Below the pieces are notes generated by a model that was given only the letters and a program-made list of their open reading frames with translations, did no database searches and was not told the origin of the DNA. Positions 1 through 8,851 of a stretch of 64,000 bases of DNA are shown piece after piece. Position 1 is the first letter of the stretch, and the number at the start of each line of letters is the position of its first letter. Origin of the DNA: Leptolyngbya sp. O-77 (lineage in GTDB: Bacteria; Cyanobacteriota; Cyanobacteriia; Elainellales; Elainellaceae); the NCBI RefSeq assembly GCF_001548395.1, contig NZ_AP017367.1, forward strand, positions 5,121,001 to 5,185,000. Direction: 5' to 3'. The translations under genes and the position numbers were made by a program.

Positions 1-429
1 GGTGACATCGACGGCTGCGCCCGTGCTGTGGGGTGGGGGCGTGGCGGGGTTGTGGTTTGGCACGGCCCAAAACTGGTAGACCTGCTGCCAGAAGTCATGC
101 TGCTGGGCTTCGCTGAGATTGGCAGGGTCGAGTCCGTGCGATCGCACTAGGTCTTGAAAGGTATAGTCCACCATGAACTGCTGCACGGCAATGGGGCGAT
201 AGGCATCGAAGATTTGGATGCGCCAGCCGGGGCAGCGTTCCTGCAAGTTTGCCTGGGCCAGCCGCAGCCGCTCCAGCACGCCCTGCCGCACAAAAAACGG
301 AGAGCGATCGTCATAGGGCGCACCCAGCACCGCGTAGGGATGGGGTTCCACCCGCGCAAATTCATCGGCGGGAAGTTCCACCAGCGGCTCACCACATTCC
401 TGAATCGCCACTTGCTGATAGGGTTTCAT
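1..429 (-). CDS. D-alanyl-D-alanine dipeptidase (peptidase M15D, VanX/DdpX-like), 3' part outside window
   Basis: The open frame runs from an ATG at 429 off the left edge, leaving 143 residues. It shows the M15D pattern: a segment FDAYRPIAVQQFMVDY, where the Arg after the Asp-Ala-Tyr is the conserved catalytic-site Arg, and HSTGAAVDVT at the edge, which matches the zinc-binding HxxGxAxD motif. The family cleaves D-Ala-D-Ala in peptidoglycan recycling, or in the vancomycin-resistance setting as VanX. I see no van regulators nearby, so a housekeeping DdpX-like role is likelier. The start overlaps the stop of the upstream GGDEF gene (ATGA), which suggests translational coupling. The second His/Glu ligands lie outside the window. 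Confidence 0.85.
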   Translation of the reverse strand, partial: MKPYQQVAIQECGEPLVELPADEFARVEPHPYAVLGAPYDDRSPFFVRQGVLERLRLAQANLQERCPGWRIQIFDAYRPIAVQQFMVDYTFQDLVRSHGLDPANLSEAQQHDFWQQVYQFWAVPNHNPATPPPHSTGAAVDVT

Positions 430-1469
430 GATTCTCGCGGGAGAGGAGAATCGGAATTGCCCGAACTGCTTTCGCCCGGTGCATCGTTTTCTTGACCGCC
501 GACGACCCGATTTCGCCCCAGCGCCTTTGCCCGCAGCAGGTTTTGGTCGGCCCGTCGCAGCAGGCTGATGCCTCGCGCATCGTCCTGTGCTATCAGCGAT
601 GCAGTGCCCGCGCTGATAGTGATGTTGAGATCCAGAGAGTCGTCGATGACGAATGGCTGGTCGCTGATGAGCCGACAGATGCGATTGGCGATCGCCTCTG
701 CTTCCTGGTTGCCCGTGTCGCTGAGGATAATCACAAACTCTTCGCCGCCATAGCGAAACGGCGTGTCATAAAAGCGCAAGTTGTGGCGCAGCCGCGACGC
801 AATTAGCTGTAGAGCGCGATCGCCCACCAGATGCCCATAGGTGTCGTTGATGCTTTTAAAGAAGTCTACATCCAGCATCAGCAGGCTAATGGGCATTCCC
901 CGCAGCCGCGCATTATGAATCTGCCGGGGCAGTTCCCACTCAAAGGCGCGGCGGTTGTTTAGCTCGGTGAGCGGGTCTGACAGGGCGATCGCCGATAAAA
1001 TATCATTGGTGCGAATTAACTCTCGATGGTTTTGCACACGCCGCAGCCCCGCCTGCACATGGGCACTGATCAGCGACTGGGCATCTTTTTCAGCAGACTT
1101 GTCTTGCAACTTGGCTCGCCATAGCTCCACACAGGCATCTGCACCCATCATCAGTGCCGAAGTTTCCAGTTGCACGCCCTCTTGGGGGCGATCGCCCAAT
1201 TCGCCCAGCGCAGGCGGCTGTCGATCATCCACAACCACACAATAGATCCACGCCAGATGGCTTTGCGCCTTTACCCTTTGACACAAGTCCAGACTGCCCG
1301 GCTGGGTCGCCTGGATAATCAGCAAATCGGGTTGTTGAGCCTGAATCAGCGGTGTCGCTTCATGCGGATTGGGCGCAACCTCCAGGGTAAACGCAGTCAG
1401 ATCAGAAGTCAGAGCCGAAAGGGATGCCAGAAATTCGCGATCCCCCACAATGAGAATCGAAGCGTCCAT
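426..1469 (-). CDS. Response-regulator-like GGDEF diguanylate cyclase
   Basis: This 347-residue protein has a receiver-like N-terminal domain (about 1-125; the acidic pocket is poorly conserved, so it may be a degenerate REC domain) followed by a GGDEF domain (about 155-330). The active-site loop is GGEEF at 241-245. A product-inhibition I-site RFYD sits at 232-235, exactly five residues upstream of it, so an active and feedback-inhibited c-di-GMP synthase is expected. There is no EAL domain, signal peptide or membrane helix, so it is cytoplasmic. Its TGA overlaps the ATG of the following dipeptidase gene. The input signal is not evident. Confidence 0.9.
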   Translation of the reverse strand: MDASILIVGDREFLASLSALTSDLTAFTLEVAPNPHEATPLIQAQQPDLLIIQATQPGSLDLCQRVKAQSHLAWIYCVVVDDRQPPALGELGDRPQEGVQLETSALMMGADACVELWRAKLQDKSAEKDAQSLISAHVQAGLRRVQNHRELIRTNDILSAIALSDPLTELNNRRAFEWELPRQIHNARLRGMPISLLMLDVDFFKSINDTYGHLVGDRALQLIASRLRHNLRFYDTPFRYGGEEFVIILSDTGNQEAEAIANRICRLISDQPFVIDDSLDLNITISAGTASLIAQDDARGISLLRRADQNLLRAKALGRNRVVGGQENDAPGESSSGNSDSPLPRES

Positions 1470-3282
1470 GGAATGCGGAGCCTACCTCGAAAGTTTAAAA
1501 GACCAACATTGAACTCACCGCTGCTTGCCTAAGCTAACCAATGCCTAAACAGCTTGAAGAGAACCCTCTCCAGCCGCAAAATCATATTCAGAGAGAAAAT
1601 AAGGCGTATCGTTAGACTCGACCTTGCAAAAGCAATCCTGCAAAAGAAATTTAGGCGGAGATTCTTACGCTGCGTAGTACATTAAAAGCTACATGGGGCA
1701 TTAAAAATAGAATCAACGCAAGATTGGTTCGGGAAACCCATCCTTTAACCCAATGAAACCTGGTTCAAAAAGTCCCCAAGATAATTGCGGCGATAGTTCG
1801 GGATACACATCCTTCGACCCAATGAAACTACGGATAGAAATGGATACATTAGCCGAATCTGCTATTTCGGAATTTGCAGAACAAATTTCTTGCTCTACAA
1901 GGCTTCCCAATTCATTCCGTTCTTGGCAGGTATAAGAATATACTCGACTCGAATACGATTTATTAAATCCCAAGCTGCATACCTCCATAACTTTAGGCAT
2001 CTCTTTAGGCATCTATTTAATTCAATCCTGCAACAGACCTGAACGGCAAATACGGCGACTCCTGAATGACCGCTAATATCAACTCTCCTGAGTGTCGCCA
2101 CAAATAAAATTGCTGGAAGTCTCGCAGACGCTTGACTAGCAATCCAAAATCGCAGGTTCAAAATCGAGAATTGAGGTTACAACAGATTCATCCTCGACAA
2201 CGGAGATTCCGAAACAGGTAACACGCAAGCTATGCAGCGTTACAAACGATGCATAGCCCAGGATAGTGAGAGGAGTGAAATGAAAGAAGGAGAAGCGTAA
2301 GCAGACGGAGCAGCCCATCTCAGAAGCCACACACGTCAGTCAAAGCAGCCCTGCCCAGATCCTAAGTGCAACGGCCCGCAAACAACATAAGAGTCAAAAA
2401 CAACAGTCTATCGTCTAAAGAGTCAAATGCAGGTTCCAAAATGCAAAGAAACCTACATCAGAACCGACCGGACAGACTGGGTATGCTGCTAGCGTTGCAA
2501 GCAGGACTCTGAACCCCTGTCGTCTGCAATGCCTGGATCAGCAGTCAGGCGATTAGAAATCATTTAGACTGCTCAGCACCTAGACTGCTCAACGCCAATT
2601 TTGGTTCAATAAAGTCCAGCTTGGAGGATTTTGGTCAGTTATTCAATCGCCAGTTCTGAAACTAGCACGACCTGCTGCCTGAGCACATAGAGAAATCCCA
2701 GGACATTCATTATCAAAAACGTCACCCCAACAAAACATCACCCCAAATTCATGCGGGTCAAATTCATGCGGGATTGCTGATTGAGTCCTGTTTGATTCTG
2801 CGAAATTGTGGGCGGCGGCTGCGCGATCGCGCATTATAAATCCCGCTGATGGCTGGATTAAGCAATCCGGCTCAAGACTGCTATTTTGCTGTTTTCTGGC
2901 TGTTTTTTGTGGTATCAATGCCCCGTTGCGGAGGCGGTGCTGATGGGTTCTGTCAGAATACCCAAAGTCCGGCAAAATTCTCTCAGCATTTCCTGATTTT
3001 TGGGTTGCTGAATCTGCCAGGCAGATTGCAAGATCGTAGTAACCAGGATTTTTGATAAGATTTGTCGTCGTTCCAGCCCTTGTTCCAAGTGTCTGGCGGT
3101 GTCTGGATGACCAGTGCTTGGTTTGCAGCCGACCGCCTGCGCCGCTTGACCAGCCGCCTTGGGGACATCGAGATCTGGTGCGATCGCCCCTATCCTGAGC
3201 CATACCCTCCATTTCCGCTCTGCCGCCAACCGCTTGCAGCCCCATCATCCAGTTCTTCTCTCGGCCTGTTTCGAGTTGATCT
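1470..3282. other. Long gene-poor region between the GGDEF gene and alaS
   Basis: No frame in this 1.8-kb stretch has convincing coding character. The sequence is AT-richer than its flanks. An imperfect direct repeat with 69-bp spacing occurs at 1728-1759 and 1797-1828 (TTCGGGA...CATCCTT...CCCAATGAAAC). Read on the minus strand it gives two FIGxKDxxPE units, which could be the end of a decayed repeat protein. A short tandem of CTTTAGGCATCT occurs near 1992-2012. A minus-strand frame at 2915-3229 looks weakly protein-like at its C-terminal end but is not assignable. Confidence 0.5.
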
Positions 3283-5963
3283 ATGCCTAAATCGCCGCCC
3301 AAATCGCCGTCCCCTTCTGCCGCTTTGACCCAGCCGCCCAACCTCAGCGGGGCGCAGATTCGCCAGACCTTTCTCGACTTCTACGCCGAGCGGGGGCATC
3401 AGGTTCTCCCCAGCGCGTCGCTGGTGCCCGAAGATCCGACGGTGCTGCTGACGATCGCCGGAATGCTGCCGTTCAAGCCAATTTTCCTGGGGCAGCGGGC
3501 CGCCGAATTTCCCCGCGCCACCACCTCACAAAAGTGCATCCGCACCAACGACATCGAGAACGTTGGCCGCACGGCTCGTCACCACACCTTTTTTGAAATG
3601 CTGGGCAACTTTAGCTTTGGCGACTATTTCAAAGAAAAGGCGATCGCCTGGGCGTGGGAACTCTCGACCGAAGTCTTCAAGCTGCCCCCAGAACGATTGG
3701 TGGTCAGTGTGTTTCGAGAAGACGACGAAGCGTTCGCCATCTGGCGCGACCAGATCGGCATTCCCGAAGCCCGCATTAAACGGATGGATGAGAAGGACAA
3801 CTTCTGGCAGTCTGGCCCGACGGGCCCCTGCGGCCCCTGCTCTGAGATTTACTACGACTTTCACCCAGAGCGGGGCGATGATCATATCGATCTAGAAGAC
3901 GACACCCGCTTCATCGAGTTCTATAACCTGGTGTTTATGCAATATAACCAGGATGCGGGAGGGTAACCCTGACTCCCCTGTCGGCGCAGAACATCGACAC
4001 GGGCATGGGGTTGGAGCGAATGGCGCAGATTCTCCAGCGCGTGCCGAACAACTACGAAACTGACCTAATTTTCCCGATTATCCAGGCCGCAGCGCAGATT
4101 GCAGGGCTGGACTATGCTGCGTGTGACGACAAGACCAAAACCTCGCTGAAGGTGATTGGCGACCATGTGCGGGCGGTAACGCATTTGATTGCGGACGGCG
4201 TGAATGCCTCTAACCTGGGGCGCGGCTATGTGCTGCGTCGCCTGATTCGCCGCGTGGTGCGCCACGGTCGGCTGATTGGCATTGGGCAGCCGTTTATTAC
4301 GCAAGTTGCCGAGTCGGCGATCGCCCTTGCTGAAGCCGCCTACCCCAACCTGCGCCAGCGCGAAAGAGCCATCAAGGCTGAACTGGCGCTAGAAGAATCC
4401 CGTTTTCTGGAAACCCTGGAGCGCGGCGAAAAGCTGCTGGCAGACATCATGGCCAAGTTGCCTGCAAAGGGGCAGATTTCGGGACAGGATGCCTTCACGC
4501 TCTACGACACCTACGGCTTTCCGCTGGAGCTAACCCAGGAAATCGCCGAAGAAGCAGGACTGACGGTGGACACCGACGGCTTTGAAGTAGAGATGGAGAA
4601 ACAGCGCGATCGCGCTCGGGCCGCCCACGAAACCATCGACCTCACCGTGCAGGGCAGCCTCGACACGCTGGCGGAGAACCTGCATGAAACCAGTTTCCTG
4701 GGCTATACCCAGCCGCAAGCGGAGGCAGAGGTGAAGCTGGTGCTAGTGCAGGGCAAGCCTGTGGACACGGCCGCTGCGGGAACCGACGTGCAGGTGATTC
4801 TCGACCAAACGCCGTTTTATGCTGAATCGGGCGGGCAGGTGGGCGATCGCGGCGTTCTGCTGGGTGAAGCAGGACTGCGGGTGCGCGTTCAAGACGTGCA
4901 AAAGGATGGCGCGATTTTCGTTCACTTTGGCACCGTGGAAGCGGGCACGCTGAAAACGGGCGATCGCCTCACTGCCCAGATCGACCTCGCTTGCCGCCGC
5001 CGCGCCCAAGCCAACCACACGGCGACGCACCTGCTTCAGGCCGCGCTAAAGAAACTCATTGATGAGAACATTGGTCAGCAGGGATCAATGGTCGCCTTTG
5101 ACCGACTGCGGTTTGACTATAACCTGGCTCGGCCGCTGACGGCGGAGGAAATTCAGCAGATCGAAGACCAGGTGAACACCTGGATCGCCGAAGCCCACGC
5201 CGCTGATGTGTCGATCATGCCGCTGGCTACCGCCAAAGCGAAGGGCGCAACCGCCATGTTTGGCGAAAAATATGCCGACGAAGTGCGCGTCATCGACTTT
5301 CCTGGTGTGTCGATGGAACTGTGCGGCGGCACCCACGTCAGCAACACGGCCGAAATTGGTCTGTTCAAGATCATCTCAGAAACGGGCGTGTCTGCTGGGG
5401 TACGCCGCATCGAGGCCGTTGCGGGGCCTGCGGTGCTGGAATACCTGAACCTGCGTGACAGGGTGGTGCGCGACTTGGGCGATCGCTTCAAAGCCAAGCC
5501 CGAAGAGATTCCCGACCGCATCACCGCGCTTCAGGACGAGCTAAAGGCGACTCAGAAAGAACTCGCCGCGTTGAAAGCAGAACTGGCGATCGCCCAGTCT
5601 AACCAACTGCTCGACCAAGCAGAGACGCTGGGCGATTTCAAAATCCTGGTGGCAGAAATGCCCGGTGCCGACGCAGATGCGCTGAAAACCGCCGCTGAGC
5701 GCCTGCTGCAAAAGCTAGGCGAAGGTGCAGTTTTCCTGGGTTCTGCACCCGCTACCGATAAAGTCGCCCTCGTCGCCGCCTTTAGCCCAACGGTCAACCA
5801 AAAAGGACTGCAAGCCGGAAAGCTGATCGGGGCGATCGCCAAACTCTGCGGCGGCGGCGGCGGCGGCCGACCCAACTTTGCCCAGGCCGGCGGCCGCGAC
5901 CCCAGCAAGCTAGCAGAGGCACTGAAAGAAGCGCGATCGCAGATTCATGCCGCTCTAGGTTAG
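3283..5963 (+). CDS. alaS: Alanyl-tRNA synthetase, with a frameshift near 3955-3968
   Basis: AlaRS charges tRNA-Ala and edits misactivated Ser/Gly. The aminoacylation domain begins with LSGAQIRQTFLDFYAERGHQ and runs through VFMQYNQDAGG. The frame then closes at TAA (3964-3966), and the protein resumes one frame over with LTPLSAQNIDTGMGLERM. The rest is complete: editing-site HTATH, CGGTHVSNT, and the C-Ala region with a run of glycines and RPNFAQAGGRD. Restoring one G in the GGG run at about 3961-3963 gives an intact protein of about 893 residues, a normal cyanobacterial size plus a short N-terminal extension. AlaRS is essential, so a sequencing indel is likelier than real inactivation. Confidence 0.92.
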
Positions 5964-6120
5964 CCGCTCTAGGCTAAACGTCCAAACGAGATGTGCAACG
6001 TTGCCAACCTCCCTCACCATTTCTGGTAACCCGAAGGCGTTAAGCCCGCTCTGGAAGAAGCGGCTGGGGGATGAGGGGGTTCGGAATGCAGATCAAAATA
6101 TTGCCAGGTTAATAGGATCA

Positions 6121-6208
6121 GGGCTTACGCACTTGCGATAAGCGCTTTGGGTTTTGGACAATTTCTCACAGGTTGCGCCCGCGAGAAATTGTCCAACTGC
6201 GTAAGTTC
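6121..6208. repeat. MITE-like palindromic element, copy 1
   Basis: The ends are inverted: CTTACGCA at 6124-6131 and TGCGTAAG at 6198-6205. An inner hairpin pairs GGACAATTTCTC with GAGAAATTGTCC around a GC-rich loop. A near-identical copy in the opposite orientation lies at 50540-50631, and a degraded one lies near 54081-54157. There is no coding capacity. It sits between alaS and the channel gene, just beyond both stops. Confidence 0.8.
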
Positions 6209-6222
6209 TAAGGATGTCCTAA

Positions 6223-7389
6223 TCACTGCTGCTGCGGCTCTCCAAACCATTTGCGGCACAAAAACTCGAAGTATTCCTTTTCTTGCAGGGTTAGCAGGGC
6301 GCGGTTGATGTCTTCGCGGAGGTCGTCGCCTTCCCTCAGGGCAATGCCGTAGTGTTCCTGGCTGAGGCGATCGCCCGCCATCACCAGGTCAGGCTCTTGA
6401 ACCGTCAGGTATTCTGCCACAGGACGGTCTATCACAATTGCCACCACTTCGCCCGACCGCAATGCCCTCAGCGAGGCTTCTAAATCCGCCAGCGGCACCC
6501 GCTTCACGGGTTTGGTCTGCAAAAACGAATCGGCAGTTGTGCCCTGGCTTGCACCGATGGGCTGTCCGGCAAGGTCGCTCAGGCTTTGCACCGGAGCGGC
6601 CTGCTGGCGGGCAGTCGTCATCGCCGAGATAAAATCCGCCAGGATGAAAAAGCTAACCCCCATCCAGAGACCCGCCACAATGCGCCCCGGTAGGCCCACA
6701 GGCGTGACATCGCCATAGCCGAAAGTGCCCAGCGTCACCACGGCAAACCAGATGCCTTGACCGATGCCCGCTAGGGGCCCATGCTGAAAGTGGGAATTGT
6801 GTCGCCGTTCAAATAGCCAAATCAAAAATCCGACAACGATCGAGCTAAGCAAAACACGTCCGACCGCTTGCAAGGCTCTGCCGCCGCCTAGATAATCGAG
6901 CAGCCGAGCAACCTGGGATTTTTGCGATCGCATCACCAGTAATTGCAGCCCGGCCTCATAGGTGGGGTGAGAAAAGTCGAGTCCTGTGGCTTCTCGGCTG
7001 GCGGTGATGGAAATGCCCGCGATCGCCACATCGACTTCGCCCCGGCGCAAGGCATCCAGCAGTTCCGGCGTAGTGTCATAGACCACATACTGGGTTTGGG
7101 CGTTGATCTGGGGGGCGATCGCCGTCCACAGGTCAATGCTATAGCCCGTCGGGTTGCCCTGCTCTGCGGCAAACACAAACGGCTCAATCGGCTTTACGCC
7201 CACCCGGAGCGATCGCTCTGCCAGCATGGGCGAAGGCACAGGAGACAGTTGAGCCGTCTGGGCCCAACTGTCTCCTGTGCCAACCCCCTCCACCGCCAGC
7301 ACACAGCCGACCGCCCACACTGCTGCCTTCCATCTGACATCCCATGCCACCTTCCGTCTCTGTCCCACGCAGTTTCTCACGCCTCCCAT
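6223..7389 (-). CDS. GluR0-like ligand-gated potassium channel
   Basis: This 388-residue protein has the split architecture of prokaryotic ionotropic glutamate receptors. An N-terminal hydrophobic segment (about 20-43, signal peptide) is followed by solute-binding lobe S1 (60-165), which contains ITASREATGLDFSHPTYEAG with the Arg that usually binds the ligand alpha-carboxylate. Then come helix M1 (about 176-195), a pore loop with the filter TFGYGD at 222-227, helix M2 (about 232-255), and lobe S2 (260-388), where the Asp in VIDRPV is a candidate amino-group ligand. The TxGYGD signature predicts K+ selectivity, as in Synechocystis GluR0. The ligand, glutamate or another amino acid, cannot be read from sequence. 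An N-terminal start slightly downstream is possible. Confidence 0.85.
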   Translation of the reverse strand: MGGVRNCVGQRRKVAWDVRWKAAVWAVGCVLAVEGVGTGDSWAQTAQLSPVPSPMLAERSLRVGVKPIEPFVFAAEQGNPTGYSIDLWTAIAPQINAQTQYVVYDTTPELLDALRRGEVDVAIAGISITASREATGLDFSHPTYEAGLQLLVMRSQKSQVARLLDYLGGGRALQAVGRVLLSSIVVGFLIWLFERRHNSHFQHGPLAGIGQGIWFAVVTLGTFGYGDVTPVGLPGRIVAGLWMGVSFFILADFISAMTTARQQAAPVQSLSDLAGQPIGASQGTTADSFLQTKPVKRVPLADLEASLRALRSGEVVAIVIDRPVAEYLTVQEPDLVMAGDRLSQEHYGIALREGDDLREDINRALLTLQEKEYFEFLCRKWFGEPQQQ

Positions 7390-7502
7390 GCCGACACTGT
7401 ACTAGCCGTTGCAGCCGTTTCCAATACGCCAGTTTCCAATACGATGATTGAGAATGCCAAGCATCCCGGCGACACAGGTTGCCAAAATCTTGCCAAAACC
7501 TG

Positions 7503-7546
7503 CCAAAATCCAAAATCTAAAATCCAAAATCTAAAATCCAAAATCA
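7503..7546. repeat. AAAATCY heptamer array
   Basis: This is a tandem run of AAAATCC/AAAATCT heptamers in the gap upstream of the glycosyltransferase. Similar arrays occur near 16994-17020, 17824-17841, 46487-46512 and 62048-62090. It resembles the short tandemly repeated repetitive sequences known from cyanobacteria. Confidence 0.75.
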
Positions 7547-7607
7547 AACCTGATCCGCTGTTTCCAGACAATTTCTCTGACAGGTCTTCCAGATTCATCC
7601 CCGACTG

Positions 7608-8756
7608 ATGAAAATTCTGTTTCTCGACCAAAGCGGCAAACCAGGCGGCGCGGAGCTTTGCCTGCTCGACATCGCTGCGCCCTATCGGGAAACCTGCCGA
7701 GTGGCCCTGTTTGCCGACGGTTCGTTCAAAACTCTGCTGGAGCAGCGCCAGATCCCGGTGCAAGTGCTGATGCAGGACGGGCTGCGAGTCCGCAAAGAAA
7801 GCGGGCTGCGGCAAGGCTTGATGAGCCTAAAGCAGCTTGCACCGCTGATCGGTCGTGTGGCGAAGCTGGCGCGAGATTATGACCTGATTTACGCCAATAC
7901 GCAAAAAGCGCTGGTGGTGGGGGCGATCGCCAGCTTTCTGACCCGCCGCCCGCTGGTCTATCACCTGCATGACATCCTCTCGCTTGACCACTTCAGCCCC
8001 ACCAACCGCCGCATCGCCGTAGCGCTGGCCAATCGGGCCGCGCTGGTGATTGCCAATTCCCAAGCCAGTCGGCAGGCGCTCATCGACGCAGGCGCAAAGG
8101 GCGATCGCACGGTTGTGATCTACAACGGCTTCCAACCCGACCTCTATCGCCAACCTGCTCAAGACCGCGAGACGCTGCGACGAGCCTGGGGGCTAGAGAA
8201 TTCCTTTGTGGTCGGGCATTTTAGTCGATTGTCGCCGTGGAAAGGGCAGCATGTGCTGCTCGAGGCGCTGGCAGCGTGCCCGCTGTCGGTCGCCGCTGTG
8301 CTGGTGGGTGAGGCGCTGTTTGGCGAAGAAGGGTATGCGAAACAATTGTGGCGGCAGGTCGAGGCGCTGGGGCTGGGCGATCGCGTCCGGTTCTTGGGTT
8401 TCCAGTCCGACGTGGTCTCGCTAATGCACGCCTGTGACCTGATCGCCCACACCTCTACCGCCCCGGAACCCTTTGGGCGCGTTGTGGTGGAAGGAATGCT
8501 CTGTGGTCGCCCGGTCGTTGCCGCCGACGCAGGCGGCGTGAGGGAATTGATTGATCCAGAAAAAACGGGCTGGCTTACGTCGCCGGGTGATGCCGTTGCG
8601 CTGGCCGCTGCGATACAGCAGTGTTTCCAGCAGCCAGAAACAGGAGGGCGGAGGGCGATCGCCGCCCAATCTTTCGCCAGCCACCGCTTTCACATTGACC
8701 ACGTAAATGCCGAGATCCACGCTCAGTTGCAGCACCTACTGGCAGGAATAGCGTGA
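7608..8756 (+). CDS. Glycosyltransferase family 4 (GT-B fold)
   Basis: A 382-residue GT4 protein. The N-terminal Rossmann lobe begins MKILFLDQSGKPGGAE, with the typical glycine-rich acceptor-side loop. The C-terminal lobe contains GHFSRLSPWKGQHVLLEAL and the EX7E motif in EPFGRVVVEGMLCGRPVV, followed by AGGVREL, the signature of nucleotide-sugar binding. It most likely transfers a sugar from a UDP- or GDP-donor in exopolysaccharide, lipopolysaccharide or glycolipid assembly. The acceptor is unknown. No partner genes adjoin: the next gene is the NblS-type kinase. Confidence 0.88.
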   Translation: MKILFLDQSGKPGGAELCLLDIAAPYRETCRVALFADGSFKTLLEQRQIPVQVLMQDGLRVRKESGLRQGLMSLKQLAPLIGRVAKLARDYDLIYANTQKALVVGAIASFLTRRPLVYHLHDILSLDHFSPTNRRIAVALANRAALVIANSQASRQALIDAGAKGDRTVVIYNGFQPDLYRQPAQDRETLRRAWGLENSFVVGHFSRLSPWKGQHVLLEALAACPLSVAAVLVGEALFGEEGYAKQLWRQVEALGLGDRVRFLGFQSDVVSLMHACDLIAHTSTAPEPFGRVVVEGMLCGRPVVAADAGGVRELIDPEKTGWLTSPGDAVALAAAIQQCFQQPETGGRRAIAAQSFASHRFHIDHVNAEIHAQLQHLLAGIA

Positions 8757-8851
8757 CGGAGCATAGCAGTAGAACCCCAACGCCGCATGTCACGGTGAAG
8801 ACGGTTGTATGATAAAAAGAACACATTTTTGGCAAGCTACCAGGGCGCATC

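Noticed and set aside
154..495. Plus-strand frame of 113 codons
   Set aside because: It lies antisense to the D-Ala-D-Ala dipeptidase, whose motifs are clear on the minus strand.
1713..2012. Minus-strand frame of 99 codons
   Set aside because: It contains the repeated FIGxKDxxPE units but has no start context or family; kept as a finding, not a gene.
2643..3341. Minus-strand frame of 232 codons before alaS
   Set aside because: It overlaps the alaS start, has no recognisable motif, and its composition (Arg/Gly-rich noise) does not look like a protein.
6943..7608. Plus-strand frame of 221 codons
   Set aside because: It is antisense to the GluR0-like channel, and its 3' part runs through the heptamer array.
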